A stretch of DNA of 64,000 bases, taken from the NCBI RefSeq assembly GCF_001949145.1, contig NW_019091612.1:6835-70834 (forward strand), written 5' to 3'. The position numbers and the translations under genes were made by a program. Shown here one piece after another: positions 33,600 to 44,718 of the stretch. The DNA is from Acanthaster planci (Eukaryota; Echinodermata; Asteroidea; Valvatida; Acanthasteridae). Position 1 is the stretch's first letter. The number at the start of each line of letters is the position of its first letter. A model generated the notes under the pieces. It was not told where the DNA came from. It searched no databases and saw only the letters and a list, made by a program, of their open reading frames with translations.

Positions 33600-33885
33600 G
33601 GCGAATAGCAGTACCAGTAGAGGGCGCTATATTCACAATGGACGACCTGCCAGAAAACCAGTCTTGTAGAATCTGGCAGGCTTACCCGACAAATTTCGAG
33701 CACACCTCACACGCTCAAGGTCATGAATAATAATGCACGTACACACCGCCAAAGACCGTAAAATTGAGCGCGTGAGGTATCGGACTTTCTGCGGTAAGCC
33801 TCTCAGATTATACAAGACTGGTTATATGGCAGGTCATCTCTTGTAAATGTAGCTCCCTCTACGGTGCTATGCTGCTGTTTTCGCC
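33600..33885. mobile_element. Fold-back element with ~75-bp imperfect inverted ends
   Basis: The stretch from about 33600 (GGCGAA, GTAGAGGGCGCT, CGACCTGCCAG, ACCAGTCTTGTA) reappears inverted up to about 33885 (TACAAGACTGGT, CTGGCA-type words, AGCTCCCTCTAC, TTCGCC). The unique centre is only about 100 bases. No transposase and no clear target duplication. Confidence 0.7.
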
Positions 33886-34235
33886 AGCGCATGTTGGCTG
33901 CACAGTGCTCGGGCCAAAACAGCAAAACCAGTCTTGGGCAAGACTGTGTTGTTTAACTGATGATCGGGCAATATTTAAAACCGACCATCGTGAAAAAATT
34001 ATCAAAATATGTTTGCCAAACCTAAAAATGCGTTTAAACTCCGTTGAGAAGTGCTGAGTCATGATAAAGCATGGATGAAAAGTGATAGCTCTATCCCATT
34101 CACAGATGCGCTCTCATTGAGACTGATTGCGAATAAACTTTGGGTGCTTCGAAAACGTACATGGTCATTCGAGGGTGTCATGAAATCACGTAGTTGGACT
34201 GGACTTGTTCAAGAGTGAGACTGGTTGTTTTCTAA

Positions 34236-34575
34236 ATGGCTCAATTTGCCTCTGACAACTTCTTCTTGATGTTGTTGGCTACCTTGAAGTCAACTAAAGG
34301 AGATTTGTGGAAAACTTCCTTCAGTACGGGGTTGCCTGGTGAAGACGAGAAGTCAACTAAAGGAGGTTTGTGGAAAACTTCCTTCAGTACGGGGTTGCCT
34401 GGTGAAGACGAGGGGTATTATCTCTTTATCTTCACTTTTTGCTCTTCATTCAATAGTCCTCGCGGTTGATGATACAAATGCCTCGGCCTTTGTCGTAGGG
34501 TTTGACGACAACAGATGAGTTGTCTTTGAGTTTGTGGATAGCTGCCAGTTCAGCTTTGGAATGTTACGTTGAGTG
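34236..34575 (-). pseudogene. Penelope-like reverse transcriptase remnant with 63-bp internal duplication
   Basis: On the minus strand the stretch ending at 34450 reads Ser-Val-Val-Val-Lys-Pro-Tyr-Asp-Lys-Gly-Arg-Gly and ...Asn-Arg-Glu-Asp-Tyr, then TGA. This is the N-terminal polymerase landmark (Lys-Pro-x-Asp-Lys-Gly) of Penelope-like elements. Further along the minus strand comes Val-Leu-Lys-Glu-Val-Phe-His-Lys-Pro-Pro-Leu-Val-Asp-Phe, like the conserved Pro-Pro-Leu-x-Ala-Phe block before the GIY-YIG part. The polymerase core between is missing. The second block is present twice because of the 63-bp duplication 34286-34411. Confidence 0.65.
34286..34411 (+). repeat. 63-bp tandem duplication
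   Basis: 34286-34348 and 34349-34411 are identical except for one base (GAGAT versus GAGGT). 63 is a multiple of three, so a frame stays open across it. It duplicates a piece of the Penelope-like remnant. Confidence 0.95.
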
Positions 34576-35308
34576 TTTCTCAGTCTGATGTGGGATACTT
34601 CTATCTTGGTGGCGTTCAAATAGCTCTCAAGTGTGTTTTTTCAGTGAGTGGTTTTGCGGTGCCAAGTGGATGGCAGTTTGAAAGGCTTTGGTTTCAGAAC
34701 TCTGTTCTTCCGGAGAGGTTACAGACCCGATTGATGCTCCAAACCCCTCGGTGGAGTTGGTGACGGAGCTTGGCAGTGGAGTTACCGGGGTGGCTTGGAT
34801 TGCATCCCCTCGTGGAATTGCCAATTTGTTCGGAAAAATGTTAGTCAGAGGATGTTCTCCCTCCGAAAGCTCAAGAAATTTCATGTGTTTAACAATCTCA
34901 TGACCCTCTTTTATCAATCAGTTATTCAGAATGTGGTTACTTTTAATTTCATTTGCACCTTTGGTAGTTCATCCCGCAAGTTAAGCAGCAAGGATCGAGA
35001 AGCAGTGTACAGTTTAATTGTATTCGTGAAATTCTGTGCAACTTTGGGATCAGAAATCGGTAAGTTTCAAAACTGTTTGTTTTTTGTATATTTATCGTCA
35101 TTTTGCAGTTGGAAAAAAGAACCTCAATGCATTGCCTTTTATGGATTGCTACAGTTCCACCAGTAAGATACATACACGTAAATCAATGCGAGTGATGGGC
35201 CTACGGTTTTAAGAAGCCGCAAGCTGTGATGGCAAATTTCTGCTGCGTTGTCTATCATTATGAGTTCCCAGTTCTGGTATTTTGGTCCCCTTAAATATAC
35301 AAGTTGTG

Positions 35309-35630
35309 TGCCCACAGCACTGGCACCAATTTACAGAAAGTTGCTACATTTCAAGCCTGGTCATGAACAAGTTGAAAACTACTGGAGACTCCGCGAGTAC
35401 TCCCAGCCAGAGTCTATCCTGGGCAGAAGCACAAACAGCTTGCCAGTCAGTTGAGGCTCAATAGCCAAGAAGAGTGGCAAAACATCAGCGAGTACATAGG
35501 GCAAATGGACGAGTCCTGGTTGGGCTGCCAGTCACAGGTTTAACGTTGAGTTTGTCTGTGGCAACGACACCTACTACTCCGCTGTTAAAGTTAATACCAA
35601 CACTGGCTTTTGGCGTGAGTATTGGTAGAT
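35309..35630 (+). pseudogene. Broken C-type lectin domain 2
   Basis: From 35309: Cys-Pro-Gln-His-Trp-His-Gln-Phe-x-Glu-Ser-Cys-Tyr, then Leu-Ser-Trp-Ala-Glu-Ala-Gln-Thr-Ala-Cys-Gln, and a TAG at 35462. After a shift of frame the domain continues with Ser-Gln-Glu-Glu-Trp-Gln-Asn and Ser-Trp-Leu-Gly-Cys. After a TAA and another shift it has Phe-Val-Cys-Gly-Asn-Asp-Thr-Tyr-Tyr. At least two frameshifts make it non-functional. It resembles the domain at 32.1 kb and is probably an old duplicate of the same lectin. Confidence 0.65.
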
Positions 35631-35839
35631 CATTTCCCCTACAATTACAAACACTGTGTACTGATACCTCAGGCTGATTGTGGTCTGTTTGAACAAACGT
35701 TGGAAAAGAAACTAAGATGTGCATTGCAATCTCAGGTCAACCTTAGAGGGACTTTAATCCAACAGTTGTTGTAAATTGGAGTAAAAAGGAGTAATCACGC
35801 ATTAAAACAAACATTAAAACAAACAAACAGATCAAAACC

Positions 35840-36073
35840 AACCAAGTGAGGTACAACTTGGAAGTGCGCATACAGTCCAACCAAGTGAGGTACAACTTGG
35901 AAGTGCGCATACAGTCCAACGAAAACAGGTACAACTTGGAAGTGTACATACAGTGCAACCAAGTGAGGTACAACTTGGAAGTGCGGATACAGTCCAACCA
36001 AGTGAGGTACAACTTGGAAGTGCGCATACAGTGCAACCAACTGAGGTACAACTTGGAAGTGCGCATACAGTCC
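35840..36073 (+). repeat. 39-bp tandem repeat, 6 units
   Basis: Six head-to-tail units containing GAGGTACAACTTGGAAGTG; the third unit (35918-35956) is the most diverged. 39 is a multiple of three: plus reads Val-Arg-Tyr-Asn-Leu-Glu-Val-Arg-Ile-Gln-Ser-Asn-Gln, and minus is also open. Both frames are taken as by-products. Confidence 0.95.
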
Positions 36074-36119
36074 ATGATCAAAGGACAGAACAAACAAGAA
36101 GCAGAGTCCCCGATGTAAC

Positions 36120-39100
36120 GTTCAGAAAATAATCGCACTCAGGAACTTCCTTCGCCGAAGTCTATTGATGAACACAAAATCATATTATATGCTCGACGTC
36201 AGTTTCGTGCCCACAAAATCCCCTGGATCACCTAAAAAATGGAGTGCACGGAATAATGGCTCTCACATATTTGCTGACTTCTAGTCGAAGCCTAAGTTAC
36301 TACTTCAAGGCGCTAATGTTTAGCATGTTGATAAATAATCGATTTTAAAATTATGTATTAGCTAAGTAGACATTTTAGAAAGAACATTTTTTCTAAACAA
36401 TCGCCGCATTGATAGTCATGTGGAGCCACATTCACAAAGAGAAAGCACACACCCTCCCGCACTTTCCCTTCCTGACTAGCAACTAAGCCTGTAAACTGAG
36501 GAATAGCTTTCCTCACTGGATGAAATCAGGTAGGGCGACAAATGCGTGCTCCACTACCGAGGACTTCTAACATTTTTCCTTGGTTGACACCACCTTTTTC
36601 TGCGTGTCTCATAAAGCTTATGAACGAAACCATCTCGAGGATTTGAACTTCGGTTCTCTTGCAGTTATATTCATGTAACCTTTTGTTTCATGTATCTATA
36701 GTGAACTACACATGGATGCCATTCGATTTGGGCAGGTGTATCCAGCATTTCAAAGGAATTATTGCTCTCCGGATAACCATGAGTGAATTGATATAAATTA
36801 CAAAGAGTACTGACGAAATTTTGGTTAATATCACTGTTTTGTTAAACATTTATAGAAAAAGTGAATATTGTATGGTTGAATAGAATTAACTGCACAAACT
36901 GAGTAAGCAGGAAAGCATCGTATTCGCCAAATACTATCCCGATTTGCACGTTTCCGTTCATAGAGATGACAGCAGGCTATAGAATATTGCTTATCAAATA
37001 ACGTGCTTGGTCAAACTTTGCGAACGATTCAACAATACTTCTGATCACAAGACGTGGCTGAGGACCAGTTTTTGCTGAGCTGAAATAGTTTTAAATTTCC
37101 CTAGGCTGTGTCCAAGACGGGTGCTGTGAAGAACAGCTACGTCTAACTGTAGCACACGAAGAGAAAACATGCTAAAGTCGTAGCTCACAAATCACAGGAT
37201 CTGCATACAGCCTTATATAGTCTCAGGCAATCTGTCTTGGCTGTTACATATGTGTAAGGTATTGTAATCGGTCGATTCGTGAATAATGTTTAGCATCAAG
37301 ATGGAAGTGCGTTAAAATTGTACTTGAACGCTATTTGGTTCTGTTTGTTTTCGCAACGAATTTTTTCGACTTTATTCATAAATTATTTTCCACTTAATAA
37401 TTCTTGTATCTTTGGGTATTTCTGCAAACTAATTTTTATGCTCCATGTGTGAATTCCTTTGAAGAGCATAATTGTATATCTTAAGCAACAAAGCACATTT
37501 TACAAAAATGACGTTGTATATAAACCACACAATTCATATGTTTCACGACACATGTATACAACAATAGTGTACGTTGGATCGGATTAAAGGACACCAGTCC
37601 GATCTAACAGTTCCAATCGCAAATCCTAATCCGACAACCTTAAGGCCTGGGTTTAACTCGATCCGTTCTGACGGCTTCGTCACTACATTTGATCCAATCA
37701 AAAGAATTAAAAAAGAAGGCCTTTGGATCGGAAGGGCACATCTTTAATTCATAAAGATGAAGTTGGGTAGTAAGCACTCGTGAGGATCTGTGATCTCTGT
37801 GAAGGCTTTTCATACTCGGCGCAAAAGCGAACACACGCGAAACTGTGACGTCAGATGAACTATTTGTGCCGCGAATTTCAACTCTAGCAACTTTCGTTGC
37901 AATTTTTCTGTGACGTCAACTCTGATCGCAGTCGCTTTATGTAAATGGTTACTACATGTACACGGAAGGAAAACACCGCTGTCAACAAATGACTCACAAA
38001 TACAAAATACAGCATGTGTGTCAGTTTCCGGATTAATCAGCACAACTTTGTTATACAAACCAACTTTAAAAACAAATGTGGTGACTGCTTTTTTTAACGT
38101 CTTCACGAAATTTGGGTTGTAGATATTTGTTGTTATAATAAATTTCTATTTAGTTGTTTACAAAACATACCTAGCCCAATAACTGCAGAGATTATAATGC
38201 ATGTTTAATAAAAGTATTTATATAGAATAATAAATTTTTATCACTGAAAAATAGATGTTTCAACACAAGTGCAGTCTATAATGTGGAAGAGTTTACACAA
38301 AATTATTATAGATTACATAAGCCAATAGTTTGTTAACAATGAAGTAAACATTATGCCGGTTATTATGCTGAATATTAGTTCCATCTAAATAAACTCTTTT
38401 GCTGTTACCTTTGATGCACTTTTACGCAATGGGGACCGTTTCAAGGAGTAACTAGGCCGAATATATAATTTTGGTAAGCACATTACTGGTACGTGTAAGC
38501 AAATTATACATAATTAACAAGAATTTTAATTAACCACAAACTAACTGTAGGCAACAACTGAAATGTCTGCTGGTATTAACCCCTTGGACTGCGCAAAAAA
38601 ATTGGTTATAAATTTTACTCTGCTTATCAATTCCACAAGAGAAGTGCTTTTCACAGCTTAGCCACTCTCTGAAATGTTTACGAGTGGCATGGTCAGGTCA
38701 GGAGGTGATTACTTAATTTTCCTTCCACCTGTTGTGAAACCTTCTCAAAGCCAATGGGGCGAGGATACAGGAGCAACACTTCACGCTTGTCTTGGGCCTT
38801 TGTTTCCACTTTCATGCTCAGACTTCAGATTGACTTTTTGGGTAATTCGGGTATGCATTTCATACAAGTTTATCTTTTCCCATCATTTCCTAATTTCATT
38901 ACTTCAAAAAGCCGATTAACACTTGAACAGTTTAAAAAAAGAGTTTAGAGGTATGAGTCCACATATCTTTGCACCACTGTTCTTTTTTTCAATACCTCCT
39001 CTTCCCAAAGGACTCACTAATCTTTCACCCTAGAAGGAGTCAGTGACTAGGCCCCAGACCTAACGACATCAAATTGAGCTTTATGCAACAAGGCAATCTG

Positions 39101-40057
39101 GAAGCAAAAGATGGGGCAGTCTTAAAATTGTCTGCTCGGCCACTTTGTATCTTTGGATTCTACTGACAAAACATACATCACACAGCGTACAGATGTTATT
39201 TGACGTTGGGATTTTTAGAGCCTTACTTTCAAATACAAAAACCCGTCAGCACTTCTTTGGAAAACTTTCTTTAAAAGTAATTGTTTTTTGGTGGCAAGAC
39301 ATGCACATCTACACACAGTAATATACTGTGCGCAGAAAACCACAAGAACACACAGTACACTGGCGGTAAAAGCGGGGGGGGAGGGCTCAGGGGACCTGCT
39401 GGTTTCCCCTTTTTCGACCGCCAATTTTGGACTGGTCCTTTAATGGCTGATGTGTGATGGTCTAACCAATTGCCCCCCACACTTTGAAAATCGTTCTGCC
39501 ACCTTTGACTACATCCCAACATTGAACACAATGAATATACATGACACAATGGCGAAAGCACACTTCAATAAAAATTTGGCTCCAAGAATAAAAGTGGAAA
39601 ATTGAAATTACAGTCCAATTTGTAGACAAGTCTCATCACAAATAAAGTCACAAGCAACAGAGGACAGAGAGATACTGTCATGCTACTTCATTTGACTTTC
39701 AACATCTAGTGACTTGACTACATAGTGGATAGCATGTGACTGACTTATAATGGACTTGAAAAAATTGGCTACAACCTCTAGTAAATCTCAGAAACCCTGT
39801 ACAGTGACATTATACCGCAGGACTAAGGGGTAAGGACCAATGTTGGGCAATATGTTTTAATCAGTAGCCCACTGAAAGTTTTTATCATTACACTAAATAA
39901 GAAGAAAAAAAGGCAGCCATACTGCTTAGCCTAACTGGACAATCTGTCACAAAAAGATAATAAATTAATGGTGAACCCTGATCATCAAGCATTGTTAAAG
40001 GAAATCGGATTCCACCATAATCCAACACTGTAGTCATCAATCATCTGTTGTTACCCA
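36120..40057. other. Non-coding stretch, very AT-rich
   Basis: No gene, RNA or transposon was recognised. 37.2-38.6 kb is the most AT-rich part of the window. A pair of short minus frames at 37640-38106 is AT-poor relative to the surroundings but shows no motif. Confidence 0.45.
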
Positions 40058-40059
40058 AT

Positions 40060-41010
40060 GGGACACCAAACATCAAGTAACAGTACCAGGGGTCTATGGG
40101 CCAGGTCTAGATCCCGAGGTCAAAGACCCAGGGTCTATGCTCAAAGGGCTACCTACCAGGGTCTACAACACCGGATGTATGACCAAGGGGTTACACCTGA
40201 GGTGCTTCCACCCAGGGCCTACGGTCAAGGGGCTACCTACCATGGTCTACATCCCAGGGTTTATGACCAAGAGTTTGTATCTAAGGTGCTTCCACCCAGG
40301 GTCTATGGTCAAAGGACTACCTACCAGGGTCTACAGCCCAGGGTGTGCCAGGGTCTACGTCCCAAGGTCTATGACCCAGAGTTTACACCTTAGGGGCTTC
40401 CAGCCAGGGTCTATGGTCAAGAAGCTACCAACCAGGGTCTACAGCCCAGGGTGCGCCAGGGTCTACCATCCCAGGGTTTATGATCAAGGGTTTACACCTA
40501 AGGGGCTTCCACCCAGGGTCAATGGTCAAGGAGCTACCAACCAAAGTCTACACCCCAGGGTCTATGANNNNNNNNNNNNNNNNNNNNNNNNNNNNNNNNN
40601 NNNNNNNNNNNNNNNNNNNNNNNNNNNNNNNNNNNNNNNNNNNNNNNNNNNNNNNNNNNNNNNNNNNNNNNNNNNNNNNNNNNNNNNNNNNNNNNNNNNN
40701 NNNNNNNNNNNNNNNNNNNNNNNNNNNNNNNNNNNNNNNNNNNNNNNNNNNNNNNNNNNNNNNNNNNNNNNNNNNNNNNNNNNNNNNNNNNNNNNNNNNN
40801 NNNNNNNNNNNNNNNNNNNNNNNNNNNNNNNNNNNNNNNNNNNNNNNNNNNNNNNNNNNNNNNNNNNNNNNNNNNNNNNNNNNNNNNNNNTCCAGGGTCT
40901 ACAGCCCAGGGTGCGTCATAGTCTGCAGCCAAGGGTGTGCCAGGGTCTACACCCCAGGGTCTATGATCAAGGGTTTACACCTAAGGGGTTTCCATCAAGG
41001 GTCCATGGCC
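40060..41010 (+). repeat. Complex tandem repeat (unit about 84-109 bp) with assembly gap
   Basis: The words CCAGGGTCTA, TATGGTCAAGG and GGGGCTTCCACCCAGGG recur at spacings of 84, 108 and 109 bases (for example 40208, 40292, 40400, 40509). Longer units contain an extra CAGCCCAGGGTGTGCCAGGG insertion. A plus frame stays open through most of it, but this is periodicity, not evidence of a protein. The repeat is interrupted by undetermined bases. Confidence 0.9.
40568..40890. other. Assembly gap (323 N)
   Basis: Undetermined bases inside the tandem repeat, so the copy number and true length are unknown. Confidence 1.
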
Positions 41011-42036
41011 TAGAATCCATCAAAACCAGCCAAGCAAATGTTGGATTCAGGAGGATTTTGAAATAGCTTTATTGATGATTATTTTTCCCTCTGGCTGACT
41101 GGAGCAGAGTCTACCCAAGACATTTGTATCACACGAGGCACACTGACTTGAACATCTCAGATCTTATGGTTGAGACAATCATTTGCATGGATTGAAATTT
41201 GGGATGGGAATCATTAAATTTGAAAAAACTTGAGTGCCTGAACAGAAGGTAATCTGAGCAAAGCGGACGGTACCTCACCCTTCCCTTGATGTGTCCACTA
41301 ATCCCTACTGCAAAGGCTTCTACAAAATACAAATATTCCATTAGCTCAGCCCTCAATCAAGATCAAGTACTGGACTGGCAAGAAAAGGCAAGGACTTCCA
41401 AATTTCCAAGTGAGGTCAGACGTTGGATTTTGTTCAAGGGGTTCTAATTCCCTTCCAAAGATGCTACCCCAGGCCCCCCCCAAAAAATATTAACCTGCAA
41501 TACTAAAAACACAGTAACAGAGTTACAGGGCTAGTCAGTTTCTCTCTTGTAACCAACATGTCCACAACAGTTAAAACTTTCTAGCTTTAATTAGGTTCCA
41601 AAACAAGTTCCACATCCGTGTATGAGCCAGAATGAAGATTATACTGGGAATGAAACCAACAGGATGTTGAATCCTACACGAATAAGTTTTTAATACATAA
41701 TCCCCTTTCTGCCCATGCCCAGTTTATAGATACAATGCTCTACATAGATTGGCCACAAGAACCTTTTGCTTTGTTTGTGCTTTGTTTCCTTGTTTTCGGT
41801 GGTTTTGTTTTATTTTTGTAACTGCATTTGAATTTCTTTATTCAATAAGAAAAAATTCATATTTTTCTGTTGAAATGGGGAGTTTAAAATTGATGATCTG
41901 CACGTGGAACAGGTTTGAGTGGAATTCAGTAACTATTAGGGACATGCTGGTGACCTTTTACCACAATTTGTGTCAGTCAAAAGCTTAGTTTAAAATGGCT
42001 CAATATTGCATCTGGAAGTGTAGTGGTTATTCCACA
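41011..42036. other. Non-coding stretch, probable 3' region of the next gene
   Basis: Follows the stop codon (42037) of the minus-strand gene at 42.0-44.3 kb, so part is probably its 3' untranslated region. No other feature seen. Confidence 0.4.
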
Positions 42037-44266
42037 TCATTCTCTGAATGCACCATTAAGCCTTGATAATCTGGAGAAATGTGCCTCTCGTAGAACCCTG
42101 TTAATGTCCCTATAGATGGAATTTTCCAAAGCTAGTGTTTCATGACTACATGATGGCACCTCAGTATGGTCCCCGGGTATAAGGTGGAGATTGCTGAGCG
42201 CTGTACAGGTGGAGGAGTCTAGGTAGGTTTCATTCTTGGAATTTGGGGGATGGTTCAAGGGTAGGCTATGGTTGTTTGTGTGTTGTAGTAACATGGAAGG
42301 TGTTGCTTGCTGTACAGGACAATGTCTTGAATGTGTCGGGGTAGGCTGGCCGTTGAAACAAGCATCAGTCTAGATCAGGAATCACAAACATTTAAAAGAT
42401 GTTGACAAGTGTCAACAGAAACCCTCATGAAAATTTACCCAAAATACATACTATTGAAAAAAACAATAACTAATTTGTTCATCCAAAAAAGTCTTTCAAA
42501 TTTCTAACATACTTTTTCCCCTTTTTAACAAGGGAGAGGAACAGACAGTGTTTCATGAAAATGAAGGGCAAGATCACAAATGTCAAGTTACACAATGACC
42601 AAAAAAAAATAAAATAACAGCGCGATGTCTTTGTATCCATCCACTCACCTCAGAATATCTACTCGAGCCAACAGGCTCTTCATTCCCATCTGAATGACCA
42701 TTCAGCAAAGGGGAACTGACACAAACACGAAAAACAGAAGCAATGAGTATGAGTTAAATTAAATGTTGTCCAGTGGTGTGGCCTCTTGGCAACTGTCAAC
42801 TAGGACAAATGTCTCAATGCCAAAGCATGAACACATACCTGAACAATGATAAAAATACTACAACGGCAGATAAGGTTTTACATGTGAAGGCCAAAATGCT
42901 TTAAGGATTTGCCCTTTACATAACACATTCTTCTGCTTAGATTAGTTCTTTTAAAAGGTACTGTTGATTTGAAATGTTCACCAAAAGTGGCCACCAAACA
43001 TCCCCTATCATCAAAGTCACTGGCCTCAATCTCCATTATCTTCATCAAATCTTGAAATGTAGCATAAACGTTTGCAAACCTGTTGAAGTTGAAGTCAGTT
43101 CTCTTCGGAGATGGTAACAGCTCCGAATCCTCCAAGTCTCGATTTCTCTTCCTACTACAGATTTCAAAAAAATCAAATCAATTTTCTCAAATTTTGATTT
43201 TGGCTCATTTTCTTTAATAAACAAATGTTACAAGTGTCAAAATGACAGGAAAAACCCAAGTAACATGGAACAGGTGGTACCCTAAACTTATAAGGCTCCT
43301 CGTTCCTCATCTCTGAGAAGCAGAACGAGGCTTCCCTCATTTCTACGGGCAGGATGGGTGTGGGTCAAACCCACAACATCCCTGCTAAAATACACATATC
43401 TGCCTCATCAAGCACCAATCTTGCAAGTATATCCTGGCTGCGTCAAAGTAGCAGTTTTGCTACAATTCAATGTGCATCTGGATCTGCCAAAAAAACATTG
43501 CTAAAGCATATAGTACACAGTGGCTACAGTTTCCGCAGCCGTAATGGAACTTCCAAATTCTGTTTAGTTTTTTTTTGACATGTTATTTTGGGGGGGGGGT
43601 TTATTAAAGGTGAACGAAGTACGAGATCAAATTGTTACGGACCAGTTTGATTCAAGTCTAATGCTCCAGACTGGTCCAGTAGTAACCAGTACAAGTGTGT
43701 CTCTAGATTTCTGGAGTTCATTGTCCACTGTGGGCACAGAAGGCAACAAACCCAAGAATTCTAGCGGTAGTAAAATTGCTGTAACTGAAGTCACTTTGTA
43801 TTAGGCCTACTAGACAAAACCTGTGATTCTTTACATTACTATACTGGACAAAACCTGATGCCGCATCAAATTTACCATCATCTCTACAAAAAAAATTGCT
43901 GCAGACACTCAACAATGTACAATGTCACAGAATCTACAAGATTATAACAATATCTTTCTAATTAACTTTTCAATTCATTTATACTTCTCCCCTTTTTCTC
44001 ATTTTCCCCACCCCCTGCCCTCCCTTGTGAAACACCATCATGATCATGCATGACCAGATGACGAGTCCATCAATCCGTAAAGCTGGATGGGTCCCCGAAC
44101 AACTAACTTGACTTGGGTCGACAGTGTGTTCACCCCGGCATGAATGGGTGTAAATTAAATCATGGAAATACAACTTCTATGCAAAGTTTGCATTTGTTCT
44201 AATGAAACAAAATATGGAAGATAAGAAGACATTTTGAGACACTTGCCTGGACAGTGTTTGTGTCAT
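42037..44266 (-). CDS. Unnamed four-exon gene, predicted ~230-residue nuclear protein
   Basis: Reconstructed exons, all in phase: 44266-44247 (Met-Thr-Gln-Thr-Leu-Ser), 43154-42882, 42715-42649 (Ser-Pro-Leu-Leu-Asn-Gly-His; donor GAG then GTGAGT) and 42369-42037 (ends Asn-Gly-Ala-Phe-Arg-Glu then TGA). The first donor is AG then GCAAGT, the strong consensus of GC-AG introns. The joined start of the protein is Ser/Arg/Lys-rich (Ser-Arg-Lys-Arg-Asn-Arg and Pro-Ser-Pro-Lys-Arg), a likely nuclear localisation signal. The middle is Ser/His/Asn/Pro-rich and disordered. The C-terminus is a helix with Asp-Ile-Asn-Arg-Val-Leu-Arg-Glu-Ala-His-Phe. I did not recognise the family. The start lies about 450 bases from GRWD1, head to head, suggesting a shared promoter. 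The donor of exon 2 (CAT then GTAAAA) is the least certain junction. Confidence 0.7.
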
Positions 44267-44718
44267 TTTTGCTCGTTCATCAGCTGCAGCTATAGCGCCC
44301 TCAACGGTATATTCATGCAGGTTAATTATTTAGGCATTTTTGAGTTTTCGACTTAATTCAATTGTGGATCTTCTCTATTTAAAAAAACACTTGAGAGCTC
44401 AGTGGGGAGAGAAAATGGAAACAAATACCTTCTTATATTGATTACATTATCAGGTCTTATCTTTGTATAATTTGTTTAAAGAGTACTTGAAATGAAAACG
44501 GGGGAGTCAGAATCTCCTTGCAACAAAACCGAAACTTGTAGAACAACTACAGTAAGTCGTGGGAGTACGTTGACCTTTAGCACGTGAAAGCGTGAAAGAG
44601 TGGTGTCCGCTTAATGTGTAGAATCCCAGACGTGTCTCTTGTAGTATTCAACAATAAGACACAATCATCTTCTTGGGCATCCGACTACTCAAATATTTTG
44701 CAATGCTCGACGAACAAC
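44267..44718. promoter_or_regulatory. Probable bidirectional promoter between the unnamed gene and GRWD1
   Basis: 452 bases between two divergent start codons. Contains the word CACGTG (44581-44586), an E-box/Myc-type site, and no clear TATA box. Transcription start sites cannot be placed from sequence alone. Confidence 0.4.

Noticed and set aside
40137-41066. 309-codon frame through the tandem repeat
   Set aside because: It runs through 323 undetermined bases and is explained by the repeat periodicity.
44614-44718. Upstream in-frame ATG for GRWD1
   Set aside because: It would add 35 residues unlike the family, while the ATG at 44719 gives a normal N-terminus.
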